Positions 26,439 to 35,963 of a stretch of DNA of 64,000 nt are shown piece by piece (position 1 is the first letter of the stretch; each line of letters starts with the position of its first letter). The notes below the pieces were generated by a model. It worked only from the letters and a program-made list of their open reading frames with translations. It made no database searches and had not been told where the DNA came from. This DNA is from Variovorax sp. PAMC26660. Its GTDB lineage: Bacteria; Pseudomonadota; Gammaproteobacteria; Burkholderiales; Burkholderiaceae_C. Position numbers and translations under genes: made by a program. The stretch is taken from the NCBI RefSeq assembly GCF_014302995.1, contig NZ_CP060295.1, positions 3,835,501 through 3,899,500 on the forward strand. The letters are read 5' to 3'.

Positions 26439-28847
26439 TCAGTTCCTGAAGAGATCGAGGATGCGATTGCGCTCCTCGGGCGGGGCCGGCGGGCTCGACG
26501 GTGCGCCGCCTTGCGACTCTGCTGGCGCGGCAGGTGTCGATTCCACGCCCAGGCTGGCAACGCCGCGGCCCGGTGCGTAGTCGTCGTAGTACCACTCTCC
26601 GCCCACGTTCACGATGCCCGAAGGCGGCGTGGCGGACAGTTCGGTCACGGGCACGCCCTTGATGGCGGTTTCCATGTAGTTGATCCAGATGGGCAGACTC
26701 AGGCCGCCGCCGGTTTCGCGGTCGCCCAGGTTGCGCGGCGTGTCGTATCCGATCCACGAAATGGCGGTCATCGTCGGCTGGAAGCCCGCAAACCAGGCGT
26801 CGAGCGAGTCGTTGGTGGTGCCGGTCTTGCCGTAGAGGTCGGGCCGCTTGAGCATGGCTTGCGCCTTGGCGGCGGTGCCGGCGCGCGCCACGGAGTTGAG
26901 CAGCGTGTCCATGATGAAGGCGTTGCGCTGGGGAATGGCGCGGTTGGCGTCGTTGAGCAGCGGCGGCTGCTTGTCGACCAGCAGCTTGTCCTTGTGGTCG
27001 GTGATGCGGGTCACCAGATACGGATTGACGCGGTAGCCGCCATTGGCGAACACCGAGTAGCCCACCGCCATCTGCATCGGCGTGACCGAGCCGGCGCCGA
27101 GCGCCATCGGGAGGTAGGCGGGGTGTTTGTCCTTGTCGAAGCCGAAATTGGTGATCCAGTCTTGCGCGTAGCGGGTGCCGATGGATTGCAGGATACGGAT
27201 CGACACCAGGTTCTTCGACTTCATCAGCGCGGTGCGCATCGACATCGGGCCGTCGTAGCCACCGCCGTAGTTCTTGGGCTCCCACGGTTGGCCGCCGGTG
27301 GTGCCGGCATCGAAGAACAGCGGGCCGTCGTTGATGACGGTGGCGGGGGTGAAGCCTTTCTCGAGGGCGGCCGAGTAGATGAAGGGCTTGAAGCTCGAGC
27401 CCGGCTGGCGCCATGCCTGCGTGACGTGGTTGAACTTGTTCTTGCCGAAATCGAAGCCACCGACCAGTGCCTTGATGGCGCCGTCGCGTGGGTCCATGGC
27501 AATGAAGGCGCCTTCGACCTCCGGCAGTTGCGTGATCTCCCAGGTGTTTTTCGGTGTCTTCACCACGCGGATCACAGCGCCGCGGCGGATCTTGATGTTG
27601 GGCGGGGCCTTGTCGGAGAGGCCCGATTGCGCGGGCTTGAGGCCTTCGCCGGTGATCTGCACCGGGTCGCCGTTGCCACGCACCGCGGAGATTTCCTTGG
27701 CACTGGCCTTCAGCACCACGGCCGCCATCACGTCGCCGTTGTCAGGGTGGTCGCTGAGCGCATCGTCCACCGCTTCGTCGAGTTCCTTGGCGTCGTTGGG
27801 CAGGTCGACGAACTTCTCGGGGCCGCGGTAGATCTGGCGGCGCTCGTAATCCATGATGCCCTTGCGCAGCGCCTTGTAGGCAGCCGCCTGGTCGGCCGCG
27901 ACCAGCGAGGTGTAGACCTTCAGGCCGCGCGTGTAGGTGCTGTCGCCGTACTGCGCATACATCAGTTGGCGAACGGTTTCCGCTACGTACTCGGCGTGCA
28001 GGCGGTTCGGGTCGGCGGCATCGCGCAGGTGCAGCTCTTCCTTCTTGGCTTCGGCGGCCTGCTCGGCGGTGATGAAGCCGGCTTCCTGCATGCGGTCGAT
28101 CACGTAGAACTGGCGGCCACGCGCACGCTGCGGGTTGTTGACCGGGTTGTTGGCACCCGGCGCCTTCGGCAGGCCGGCCAGCATGGCGGCCTGCGCGATC
28201 GTGAGCTCCTGCAGGGGCTTGCCGAAGTACGCTTCGGACGCAGCGGCAAAACCGTAGGCACGATTGCCGAGATAGATCTGGTTCAGGTAGATCTCGAAGA
28301 TCTGGTCCTTGCTGAGCAGGTGCTCCAGCTTGAAGGTCAGCAGCACCTCGTAGATCTTGCGGGTCAGGGTCTTTTCCGAGCTCAGGTAGACGTTGCGTGC
28401 CACCTGCATCGTGATGGTCGATGCGCCCTGGCTCTTCACGCGGTTCATGTTGGCCAGGCCCGCGCGCACCATGCCCTTGTAGTCGACGCCGCCGTGGTCA
28501 TAGAAGCGGGAGTCTTCGGCAGCGAGCACTGCGTCCTTCACCACCTTGGGAATCGCCGCGATTGGCGTGAGGTTGCGGCGCTCTTCCCCGAATTCGCCGA
28601 TCAACGTGCCTTCGGCCGAGAAAACCCTCAGCGGCAACTTGGGCCGGTAATCAGAGAGTTCCGAGATGTCCGGCAGGTTCGGGTAGGCCACGGCAAGCGC
28701 CACGGCCACCACGCAAAGGACAGACAGCACACCGGCCGCGGCAAGACCGAACCCCCAGAAGAAGAAGCGCAGCAGCCATCTCAGCCAGGCTGGGCGTGCG
28801 GGTGGAGGGGTCTTGGCTGGCCCTTTGGGGCTTGATGTTTCTTGCAT
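26439..28847 (-). CDS. mrcA: Penicillin-binding protein 1A (bifunctional transglycosylase/transpeptidase)
   Basis: A class A PBP of 802 residues. A Pro-rich cytoplasmic N terminus, one TM (about 32-53), then the GT51 glycosyltransferase with catalytic Glu in LAAEDSRFYDHGGVD and ASTITMQVARN. An OB-like insert follows, then the transpeptidase with SxxK GSSFKPF, SxN SKN and KTG GKTGTTND. It polymerises and cross-links peptidoglycan. ATG 28847 is chosen because a perfect TATAAT -10 lies 24 bases upstream; an in-frame GTG at 28865 would fall at the transcription start. Divergent from the pil operon, a classical arrangement. Confidence 0.95.
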   Translation of the reverse strand: MQETSSPKGPAKTPPPARPAWLRWLLRFFFWGFGLAAAGVLSVLCVVAVALAVAYPNLPDISELSDYRPKLPLRVFSAEGTLIGEFGEERRNLTPIAAIPKVVKDAVLAAEDSRFYDHGGVDYKGMVRAGLANMNRVKSQGASTITMQVARNVYLSSEKTLTRKIYEVLLTFKLEHLLSKDQIFEIYLNQIYLGNRAYGFAAASEAYFGKPLQELTIAQAAMLAGLPKAPGANNPVNNPQRARGRQFYVIDRMQEAGFITAEQAAEAKKEELHLRDAADPNRLHAEYVAETVRQLMYAQYGDSTYTRGLKVYTSLVAADQAAAYKALRKGIMDYERRQIYRGPEKFVDLPNDAKELDEAVDDALSDHPDNGDVMAAVVLKASAKEISAVRGNGDPVQITGEGLKPAQSGLSDKAPPNIKIRRGAVIRVVKTPKNTWEITQLPEVEGAFIAMDPRDGAIKALVGGFDFGKNKFNHVTQAWRQPGSSFKPFIYSAALEKGFTPATVINDGPLFFDAGTTGGQPWEPKNYGGGYDGPMSMRTALMKSKNLVSIRILQSIGTRYAQDWITNFGFDKDKHPAYLPMALGAGSVTPMQMAVGYSVFANGGYRVNPYLVTRITDHKDKLLVDKQPPLLNDANRAIPQRNAFIMDTLLNSVARAGTAAKAQAMLKRPDLYGKTGTTNDSLDAWFAGFQPTMTAISWIGYDTPRNLGDRETGGGLSLPIWINYMETAIKGVPVTELSATPPSGIVNVGGEWYYDDYAPGRGVASLGVESTPAAPAESQGGAPSSPPAPPEERNRILDLFRN

Positions 28848-28864
28848 GGAGGGCCGGAGAGTCA

Positions 28865-28900
28865 CCGGACATTATAAAAAGCCGGCTCCTTCGCACGATC
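28865..28900 (-). promoter_or_regulatory. Candidate promoter of the PBP1A gene
   Basis: A perfect -10 TATAAT on the minus strand (28876-28871) lies 24 bases before the chosen ATG; no good -35 is seen at the right distance. The remaining bases up to the pilM start carry only the pilM promoter candidate and no recognisable gene. Confidence 0.45.
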
Positions 28901-29001
28901 CGATCTTTGCTCCCCTCGTGATGCTCTAATCCAAAAGTTACAGAATGCGGCTTTGACGTCAGGTTTTGACAACGATTGGTGTTTTTGCCCCCCGGGGTTG
29001 C

Positions 29002-29030
29002 TTGGTTGGCGTTACGCCTGCTGCTAGCAT
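29002..29030 (+). promoter_or_regulatory. Candidate sigma-70 promoter of the pilMNOPQ operon
   Basis: TTGGTT (29002-29007), a 17-base spacer and TAGCAT (29025-29030) would give a leader of about 50 bases before the pilM TTG. Match to consensus is moderate. Confidence 0.35.
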
Positions 29031-29086
29031 GCAACCGAACGCATATTTTTCCATTGGTTACAAATACAGGGGGAGAGGGACCTAAC

Positions 29087-30166
29087 TTGGCTGCTCTTGG
29101 ATCATTGTTTCGTCGTCAGAATGCCCCCCTGCTGGGACTGGACGTCAGCTCGTCCAGCGTGAAGCTGGTCGAGCTCGGCCGTGAGGCCAGCGGCAAGCTG
29201 GTTCTGGAACGCTGTGCCATCGAACCCCTGGAACGTGGCTGGATCACTGACGGCAATGTCGAGAAATTCGACGAGGTCGCGGAAGCCGTTCGGCGCGTCA
29301 TCCGCAAAAGCGGCACGCGCACCCGCAATGTCGCGCTGGCACTGCCGCCGTCGGCCGTGATCACCAAGAAGATCATTCTTCCGGGTGGCATGAGCGAGCA
29401 AGAGCTCGAGATTCAGGTCGAATCCGAAGCCAACCAGTACATCCCTTTCTCGCTGGACGAAGTCAGCCTGGATTTTTGCGTTACCGGCCCGAGCACCACA
29501 TCCGCCGGTGACGTCGAAGTGCTGATCGCCGCCTCGCGCAAGGAAAAGGTCCAGGACCGCGAAGGCTTGGCAGAGGCTGCCGGCCTGAAGGCCATGATCC
29601 TCGATGTCGAGTCCTATGCGTCTCGCCTTGCAACGGCCCGCCTGATCGAGCAACTGCCCGGCAAGGGCGTGGATTCGATCGTGGCGCTTTTCGAAGTCGG
29701 CGCGTTCACGACCAGCATGCAGGTGCTGCGCAATCAGGAAGTGCTGTACGACCGCGACCAGGCATTCGGTGGCGCGCAACTGACCCAGCTGATCGTGCGC
29801 CAGTACGGTTTTTCCGCCGAAGAAGCCGAAGCCAAGAAGCGCAGCGGCGATCTGCCGGACGACTACGGCTCCGGCGTGCTCAAGCCCTTCGTGGAAAGCA
29901 TCGCCCAGGAAATCGCGCGTGCACTGCAATTCTTCTTTACGAGCACACCGCACAACCGCGTCGACTACGTGTTGCTGGCCGGCGGCTCGTCGTCGCTGCC
30001 GGGCTTGACCAATGCCGTCACGCGCCAGACCTCGTTCGCTTGTTCGCTCGTGAATCCTTTCGACGGCATGGACTTCGGCCCCAACATCCGCGAGAAGAAG
30101 GTTCGGCGCGAAGCGCCTTCCTACCTGACCTCGTGCGGTCTGGCCATGCGGAGGTTTCTGCAGTGA
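29087..30166 (+). CDS. pilM: Type IV pilus inner-membrane platform protein PilM
   Basis: A 359-residue actin-like cytoplasmic protein that binds the N terminus of PilN and links the pilus motor to the alignment complex. Actin-fold blocks are LLGLDVSSSSVKLVELG, the phosphate-2-like ALFEVGAFTTSMQVL and the adenosine motif YVLLAGGSSSLPGL. Start is a TTG at 29087 after ggggagaggga; there is no ATG before the conserved LFRRQNAPLLGLD block, and the frame upstream is promoter region. First gene of pilMNOPQ; stop overlaps the pilN GTG. Confidence 0.95.
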   Translation: MAALGSLFRRQNAPLLGLDVSSSSVKLVELGREASGKLVLERCAIEPLERGWITDGNVEKFDEVAEAVRRVIRKSGTRTRNVALALPPSAVITKKIILPGGMSEQELEIQVESEANQYIPFSLDEVSLDFCVTGPSTTSAGDVEVLIAASRKEKVQDREGLAEAAGLKAMILDVESYASRLATARLIEQLPGKGVDSIVALFEVGAFTTSMQVLRNQEVLYDRDQAFGGAQLTQLIVRQYGFSAEEAEAKKRSGDLPDDYGSGVLKPFVESIAQEIARALQFFFTSTPHNRVDYVLLAGGSSSLPGLTNAVTRQTSFACSLVNPFDGMDFGPNIREKKVRREAPSYLTSCGLAMRRFLQ

Positions 30167-30783
30167 TCCTGATCAATCTGCTTCCTCACCGCGAAGCTGC
30201 GCGCAAGCGCCGGCGCGAGGCTTTCTATGGAACGTTGGGCGCCGCCGCGGTCCTGGGCGTGCTGATTGCCGGTCTTGGCTACCTCTGGTTCGAGGCCCAG
30301 ATTTCCAACCAGCAATCGAAGAACGGCTTTCTCCAGGCCGAGATCAAGAAGCTCGAGGTCGAGATCAAGGAGATTTCGACGCTGCAGGAAGAAATCGCCG
30401 CCCTGCGCGCACGCCAGGCGGCGGTCGAAGATCTGCAGGGCGACCGCAACCTGCCAGTGCACTTGCTCAACGAACTCGTCCGGCAACTGCCTGACGGCGT
30501 GTACCTGACGAGCATGAAGCAGGACAACCAGACCGTCACGCTGCAGGGCATGGCGCAATCGAACGAGCGGGTGTCGGAATTGCTGCGCAATCTGGGCAAC
30601 AACAGTCCCTGGCTGGTGAAGCCGGAGCTGGTCGAAATCACATCCACGACGGTGAACCTGAGTCAGCGCGATCAACGTCGCGTGGCGAACTTCACGATGC
30701 GCATCGGCCTGAAGCGCCCCACCGACGCGCAGAAGGCAGCGGCCGACAAGGCGTTGGCCGCAGCGGCGCAATCCAAGGGGTAA
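30163..30783 (+). CDS. pilN: Type IV pilus assembly protein PilN
   Basis: A 206-residue bitopic membrane protein. The start is GTG at 30163, overlapping the pilM stop as GTGA, and gives the conserved cytoplasmic motif ILINLLPHREAARKRR that docks into PilM. One TM (about 22-42) is followed by a coiled coil (about 48-85, NQQSKNGFLQAEIKKLEVEI) and a ferredoxin-like periplasmic domain. Pairs with PilO. Confidence 0.95.
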   Translation: MILINLLPHREAARKRRREAFYGTLGAAAVLGVLIAGLGYLWFEAQISNQQSKNGFLQAEIKKLEVEIKEISTLQEEIAALRARQAAVEDLQGDRNLPVHLLNELVRQLPDGVYLTSMKQDNQTVTLQGMAQSNERVSELLRNLGNNSPWLVKPELVEITSTTVNLSQRDQRRVANFTMRIGLKRPTDAQKAAADKALAAAAQSKG

Positions 30784-30789
30784 CCGATC

Positions 30790-31467
30790 ATGGCAAGCAA
30801 TCGCCCCTCCCAAAAAATTGACGTCGCCGCCGTACTGCGCGGGTTCGGCGAACAGTTTCGTGGCCTCAATCCAAACGATCCATCCGTATGGCCGGCAGTG
30901 CCGCGCTACGCACTGTGCCTAGCGGTCACCGCACTGGTGCTGGTGGCCCTGTGGTTCGTCTGGCTGACCAATTCGAACGATCAGCTCGAAGGCGAGCGTG
31001 CCAAGGAAGTCACGCTCAAGGAAGACTACAAGAAGAAGGTGGCGCAGGCGGCCAACCTCGACCTGCTCAAGAAGCAGCGTGAGCAAGTGCAGCAGTACGT
31101 GACCTTGCTGGAAAAGCAATTGCCCAGCAAGGCAGAGATGGACGCCTTGCTCTCGGACATCAATCAGGCGGGGCTCGGCCGAAGTCTCCAGTTCGAGCTG
31201 TTCCGGCCAGGGCAGATTTCGGTCAAGGATTACTACGCCGAGCTCCCCATCGCCGTGCGCGTCACCGGCCGATACCACGACATGGGTGCCTTTGCCGCGG
31301 ATGTCGCGGGGCTCTCGCGCATCGTGACGCTCAACAACATCACCGTCACGCCGCAAAAGGACAAGGATGTGCTGACGATGGACGCCACCGCGCGCACCTT
31401 CCGCTATCTCGATGAAGATGAGCGGGCCGCCCAGAAACGCGCTGCGGCGCCGAAGGCGAAGAAATGA
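30790..31467 (+). CDS. pilO: Type IV pilus assembly protein PilO
   Basis: A 225-residue membrane protein, partner of PilN in the periplasmic alignment complex. One TM (about 38-60, AVTALVLVALWFVWLTN), a coiled coil (about 65-110) with EDYKKKVAQAANLDLLKKQREQ-type heptads and the family motif LPSKAEMDALLSDINQAGLG. The tail after residue 215 is Lys/Ala-rich. The stop overlaps pilP as ATGA. Confidence 0.95.
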   Translation: MASNRPSQKIDVAAVLRGFGEQFRGLNPNDPSVWPAVPRYALCLAVTALVLVALWFVWLTNSNDQLEGERAKEVTLKEDYKKKVAQAANLDLLKKQREQVQQYVTLLEKQLPSKAEMDALLSDINQAGLGRSLQFELFRPGQISVKDYYAELPIAVRVTGRYHDMGAFAADVAGLSRIVTLNNITVTPQKDKDVLTMDATARTFRYLDEDERAAQKRAAAPKAKK

Positions 31468-32003
31468 AGGCAGTCGCCAAAGTCCTGTGGCTGACGCTGG
31501 CCACGCTGGGCCTGAGTGCCTGCGATTCCGACCAGGAAGACCTGCAGCGCTGGATGGTCGAGCAGCGTGCCGAGGTGAAGCCCTCCGTGCCTCCGATCAC
31601 GGAGCCGAAGAAGTTCACGCCGCAGACCTACACCGAGGCCTCGTCGTTCGAGCCTTTCAACATGCTGAAGCTGACGCAGGCGCTGCGCCGCGAATCGAAC
31701 CAGCCGAGCACATCGGAACTGATCGCGCCCGAGCTGGCACGTCGCAAGGAATCGCTCGAAGCGTTTCCGCTCGACACGATGGCGATGGTCGGAAGCATGA
31801 ACCGCAATGGCCAGCCTGTGGCGCTGGTCCGTGTCGACAAGCTGCTCTACAAGGTGCGCGTCGGCGAATACCTGGGACTCAACTACGGGCGCATTACCCG
31901 TATCAACGAAACCGAAGTCGCCTTGCGTGAAATCGTGCAAGACGCCGCCGGTGAATGGATCGAACGCGTGGCAACGCTGCAGCTGCAAGAGAGTGCGAAA
32001 TGA
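31464..32003 (+). CDS. pilP: Type IV pilus assembly lipoprotein PilP
   Basis: A 179-residue inner-membrane lipoprotein with lipobox LSAC (Cys20). Its disordered N-terminal linker binds PilNO and the C-terminal beta domain (about 95-179, with NGQPVALVRVDKLLYKVRVG and YLGLNYGRI) binds secretin PilQ. Overlaps both neighbours by 4 bases (ATGA). Confidence 0.95.
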   Translation: MKAVAKVLWLTLATLGLSACDSDQEDLQRWMVEQRAEVKPSVPPITEPKKFTPQTYTEASSFEPFNMLKLTQALRRESNQPSTSELIAPELARRKESLEAFPLDTMAMVGSMNRNGQPVALVRVDKLLYKVRVGEYLGLNYGRITRINETEVALREIVQDAAGEWIERVATLQLQESAK

Positions 32004-34174
32004 ACCAAGAAAAATCAACGATGGCACAGTGGCTGCGCGCCGCAGGGCTGGGTCTGCTGGCGTTCGGTGCATTGGCCGTGGCCCATGCGCAAAATTCCAT
32101 CGAGGCCGTCACCAGTTCGACGCAGTCTGGCGCCGAGGTGATCCGGATCGATCTCGCGCAGCCGCTCGCTGCCGTGCCGGCCGGCTTTGTCGTGCAGAAC
32201 CCGGCGCGCATCGCGCTTGATTTTCCTGGCGTGACGAACGCCATCGGTCGTTCCGCGATTGAAGTGAACCAGGGCAACCTGCGTTCGGTCAATGTGGTCC
32301 AGGCCGGCGAACGCAGCCGCGTGGTGCTGAACCTGAAGCAGGCCGCTGCGTACAAGGCTGAGATCCAGGGCAAGTCGCTGCTGGTCATTCTTGAGCCGGC
32401 GGCTGGTGCTGCACTGGTGGCTTCCGCAGCGACGACCTTTGCGGAAAACCGCAACCGCGACACCCTGCCTTTGCGGGACGTCGATTTCCGCCTTGGTTCC
32501 GACAACACCGGCCGGGTCATCGTGGACCTGCCGAACAACCAGGTCGGCGTCGATGTCAAGCAGCAGGGCAAGAACCTCGTGGTGGAGTTCACCAAGTCGA
32601 CCTTGCCCGAAGGCCTGCGCCGCCGCCTCGATGTGGCCGACTTCGGCACCCCGGTGCAGTTGATCACGTCGCAACAGTCCGGCGACCGTGTGCGCATGAC
32701 GATCGAGGCCAAGGGCGACTGGGAGCACAGCGCCTACCAGAGCGAAAACCAGTTCGTGGTTGAGCTGCGTGCCCGTAAGGTCGATCCGACCAAGCTCACG
32801 CAAGGTGCCGGCTACAACGGCGAGAAGCTCTCGCTGAACTTCCAGAACATCGAGATCCGCTCGCTGCTGCAGGTGATCGCCGACTTCACGAACTTCAACA
32901 TCGTGACCTCGGATTCGGTGACGGGCGCGCTGACGCTGCGGTTGAAGGACGTGCCCTGGGATCAGGCTCTCGACATCATCATGCAGGCGAAGAACCTGGG
33001 CATGCGCAAGAACGGCAGCGTGCTGTGGATCGCGCCCAAGGACGAAATCAATGCCAAGGAAAAGCTCGAGTTCGAGGCCAAGGCCACGATCGAGAACCTC
33101 GAGCCGTTGCGAACCCAGTCGTTCCAGCTCAACTACACCAAGGCCATCGCCATTGCTCAAGGCTTGACGGGCACGGGTGCATCGTCTGGCGGTGGTGGTG
33201 GTGGCGGCGGTACGACGAGCCGCATTCTGAGCCCTCGTGGCAGCGTGATCGCCGAGTCGCGCACCAACCAGTTGTTCGTCTCCGATATTCCGTCGCGCCT
33301 GGCCCAGGTGACCGAGCTGATCCAGAAGCTGGACATCCCTGTGCGGCAGGTGCTGATCGAAGCCCGGATCGTCGAGGCTTCTGACACCTTCGGCAAGTCA
33401 CTCGGTGTGAAGTTGGGGGGCGGCGTGATCAATCGCAACAACTCATTCGGAACCTGGCCTTCGGTCACCGGTGGTGGTACGACTTCGACGCAGACCTCGA
33501 CGGGTGGTACCTCGACATCGACATCGACCACGACCAGCCCCACGGTCAGTTTCGGCTCGCCAACAAGCAGCAATTTCATCAATCTCCCGGCTGGCGACGC
33601 AGGTGGCACGGGCAATGCGGCCGGATCGTTCGCGCTTTCACTGTTCAATTCGAGCTTCTCGCGGATGTTGAATCTCGAAATCTCCGCACTGGAAGCCGAC
33701 GGCAAGGGCAAGCTGGTGTCCAGCCCCCGCGTCATCACCGCCGACCAGACCAAGGCGCTGATCGAGCAGGGTGAAGAAATTCCGTACCAGCAGGCAACGT
33801 CCAGCGGCGCCACCTCCATCTCGTTCCGCAAGGCGGTGCTGAAGCTCGAAGTCACGCCGCAGATCACGCCTGAGGGCAACATCATCCTGACCCTGGATGT
33901 GAGCAAGGATGCCCGTGGCGTCAACACGTCGGCGGGCCCGGCCATCAACACCAAGCACGTGCAGACCGAGGTGCTGGTCGAGAACGGCGGCACGGTCGTC
34001 ATCGGTGGTATCTTCGAGCTCACCGAAACCAATGACGAATCGCGCATACCGGTGCTGGGTGAAATCCCCTACATGGGGGCATTGTTCCGTAAGCGCGAAC
34101 GCGTTGCCAACAAGACCGAAATGCTCGTCTTTATCACCCCGAAGATGATTACCGACCGCAACGCCGCGCGCTGA
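32000..34174 (+). CDS. pilQ: Type IV pilus secretin PilQ
   Basis: A 724-residue outer-membrane secretin through which the pilus leaves. Signal peptide to about residue 31 (VAHAQ), two AMIN peptidoglycan-binding domains (about 35-260), a secretin N-domain pair (about 275-470, e.g. LSLNFQNIEIRSLLQVIADF) and the secretin core (about 525-720) with VPVLGEIPYMGALF-like ending. A Gly run (about 396-404) and a Ser/Thr-rich segment (about 491-516) interrupt the domains. ATG at 32000 overlaps the pilP stop. Confidence 0.96.
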   Translation: MNQEKSTMAQWLRAAGLGLLAFGALAVAHAQNSIEAVTSSTQSGAEVIRIDLAQPLAAVPAGFVVQNPARIALDFPGVTNAIGRSAIEVNQGNLRSVNVVQAGERSRVVLNLKQAAAYKAEIQGKSLLVILEPAAGAALVASAATTFAENRNRDTLPLRDVDFRLGSDNTGRVIVDLPNNQVGVDVKQQGKNLVVEFTKSTLPEGLRRRLDVADFGTPVQLITSQQSGDRVRMTIEAKGDWEHSAYQSENQFVVELRARKVDPTKLTQGAGYNGEKLSLNFQNIEIRSLLQVIADFTNFNIVTSDSVTGALTLRLKDVPWDQALDIIMQAKNLGMRKNGSVLWIAPKDEINAKEKLEFEAKATIENLEPLRTQSFQLNYTKAIAIAQGLTGTGASSGGGGGGGGTTSRILSPRGSVIAESRTNQLFVSDIPSRLAQVTELIQKLDIPVRQVLIEARIVEASDTFGKSLGVKLGGGVINRNNSFGTWPSVTGGGTTSTQTSTGGTSTSTSTTTSPTVSFGSPTSSNFINLPAGDAGGTGNAAGSFALSLFNSSFSRMLNLEISALEADGKGKLVSSPRVITADQTKALIEQGEEIPYQQATSSGATSISFRKAVLKLEVTPQITPEGNIILTLDVSKDARGVNTSAGPAINTKHVQTEVLVENGGTVVIGGIFELTETNDESRIPVLGEIPYMGALFRKRERVANKTEMLVFITPKMITDRNAAR

Positions 34175-34197
34175 CGCGCGGGCGTAGCAGCCACCGC

Positions 34198-34746
34198 GTG
34201 GCGGTCGCACTCGTCGGTTTGCCCGGCGCCGGAAAATCCGCAGTGGGCCGGCGCCTGGGGATGCGGCTGGACCTTCCATTCATCGACACCGATCACGTGA
34301 TCGAGCACCGCATCGGCTGCTCGATCCGTGACTACTTCGAGCGTGAAGGGGAAATCGCCTTCCGCGACCTCGAGCAATCCGTGATCGCCGATCTCGCTGC
34401 GAATGCGCAAGGCGTGCTGGCCACCGGAGGCGGCGCCGTGCTGCGGGAAGCCAACCGTGGCCAGTTGCGCGACCACTTCCATGTGATCTACCTGCGCTCT
34501 TCGCCCGAAGACTTGTTTCGGCGCTTGCGCCACGACGTCAAGCGGCCTTTGCTGCAGGTTGCCGATCCACTGGGGCGACTCCGCGAGCTGCACGACGCGC
34601 GCGATCCGTTCTATCGGGAAACAGCCCATGATGTTGTCGACACCGGCCGCCCGTCGATCGCCATGCTGGTGAACATCATCGTGATGCAGCTCGAGTTGGC
34701 CGGCATCGTCGAGCCGGGCGCTCATCCCGAAGATCCCTCCGCCTGA
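34198..34746 (+). CDS. aroK: Shikimate kinase
   Basis: A 182-residue kinase of the aromatic amino-acid pathway (shikimate to shikimate 3-phosphate). P-loop GLPGAGKS, shikimate-binding FIDTDHVIE and GGGAV, and lid [13 protein letters not shown] are visible. The start is a GTG at 34198; 23 bases after pilQ, so it is probably read with the pil operon as in many gamma- and beta-proteobacteria. Confidence 0.95.
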   Translation: MAVALVGLPGAGKSAVGRRLGMRLDLPFIDTDHVIEHRIGCSIRDYFEREGEIAFRDLEQSVIADLAANAQGVLATGGGAVLREANRGQLRDHFHVIYLRSSPEDLFRRLRHDVKRPLLQVADPLGRLRELHDARDPFYRETAHDVVDTGRPSIAMLVNIIVMQLELAGIVEPGAHPEDPSA

Positions 34747-34780
34747 GCCTGCCTTGGCCGCAGCGCCTAAACTCGCGGCC

Positions 34781-35890
34781 ATGTCTTTGCCCGTACTTCC
34801 CGCTTCGCCAGAACGCGTCGACATCCAGCTCGGCGACCGCAGCTACCCCATCCTGATCGGTGCCGGCTTGCTGGACGATCCCCAGAGCTTTGCTGCCACG
34901 CCCGCAGCCGCTTCTGCTCTGATCGTCAGCAACACCACGGTGGCGCCGCTCTATGCCAAGGCGCTCCGCAATGCGCTGGCGAACCGTTTCCGCACCGTGC
35001 ACCTGCTCGAGTTGCCCGACGGCGAAGTGCACAAGAACCTGCAGACCCTGAACCTGATCTTCGACGCATTGCTGGGCCACGGCAGTGACCGCAAGACCGT
35101 GCTGTTCGCGCTGGGCGGCGGCGTGGTGGGCGACATGACCGGCTTCGCCGCCGCGAGCTACATGCGCGGCGTGCCCTTCGTCCAGGTGCCGACCACGCTG
35201 CTCGCGCAGGTCGATTCCTCGGTGGGCGGCAAGACGGCCATCAACCACCCGCTGGGCAAGAACATGATCGGCGCGTTCTACCAGCCGCAGCTCGTGCTCT
35301 GCGACCTGAACACGCTGCAGACCCTGCCGCCGCGCGAACTCAGCGCGGGCTTGGCCGAAGTGATCAAGTACGGTCCGATCTACGACATGGCTTTCTTCGA
35401 CTGGATCGAAGCGAACATCGATGCGTTGACGGCGCGTGACCCTGCGGCCCTGGCTTACGCCGTCAAGCGCAGCTGCGAGATCAAGGCGCTGGTCGTTGGC
35501 CAGGACGAGCGCGAGATGGGCCTGCGCGCCATCCTCAATTTCGGCCACACCTTCGGCCATGCCATCGAGTCCGGCCTGGGTTACGGCGAGTGGTTGCATG
35601 GCGAAGCGGTCGGCTGCGGCATGGTCATGGCGGCTCATCTGTCGCAACGACTCGGCGGTATCGATACGGCCTTTGTCGATCGGCTCACGCGCCTGATCGA
35701 GCGCGCCGGCCTGCCCATCGTCGGTCCCGCACTTGGCGCCGAACGCTATCTGGAGCTGATGCGCGTCGACAAGAAGTCGGAAGCGGGCGAGATCCGCTTC
35801 GTGGTGATCGACAAACCCGGCTCGGCCGTGGTCCGCAGCGCGCCCGATGCGCTCGTGCGCGAAGTGCTCGCGCAGTGCTGCGCGGGATGA
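34781..35890 (+). CDS. aroB: 3-dehydroquinate synthase
   Basis: A 369-residue NAD- and metal-dependent enzyme forming the first ring of the shikimate pathway. It has the NAD-binding [16 protein letters not shown], the [20 protein letters not shown] loop and the metal His in [14 protein letters not shown] at 34781 is chosen over the in-frame TTG at 34754. Lies 34 bases after aroK. Confidence 0.97.
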   Translation: MSLPVLPASPERVDIQLGDRSYPILIGAGLLDDPQSFAATPAAASALIVSNTTVAPLYAKALRNALANRFRTVHLLELPDGEVHKNLQTLNLIFDALLGHGSDRKTVLFALGGGVVGDMTGFAAASYMRGVPFVQVPTTLLAQVDSSVGGKTAINHPLGKNMIGAFYQPQLVLCDLNTLQTLPPRELSAGLAEVIKYGPIYDMAFFDWIEANIDALTARDPAALAYAVKRSCEIKALVVGQDEREMGLRAILNFGHTFGHAIESGLGYGEWLHGEAVGCGMVMAAHLSQRLGGIDTAFVDRLTRLIERAGLPIVGPALGAERYLELMRVDKKSEAGEIRFVVIDKPGSAVVRSAPDALVREVLAQCCAG

Positions 35891-35927
35891 GCGCCGCGCC
35901 GGGCCGTCCCAAGCACGCTCGCTCCCG

Positions 35928-35954
35928 CTTGGCGGGAAGGCGCGCAGCGCCAAG
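35928..35954 (+). other. Hairpin next to the dgt ribosome site
   Basis: The arms cttggcg (35928-35934) and cgccaag (35948-35954) form a 7-base stem just before agggtgcacccATG, the dgt start. The gap between aroB and dgt otherwise holds GC-rich sequence that reads like a dispersed Comamonadaceae repeat. No T-run follows, so it is not a terminator. Confidence 0.4.
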
Positions 35955-35963
35955 GGTGCACCC

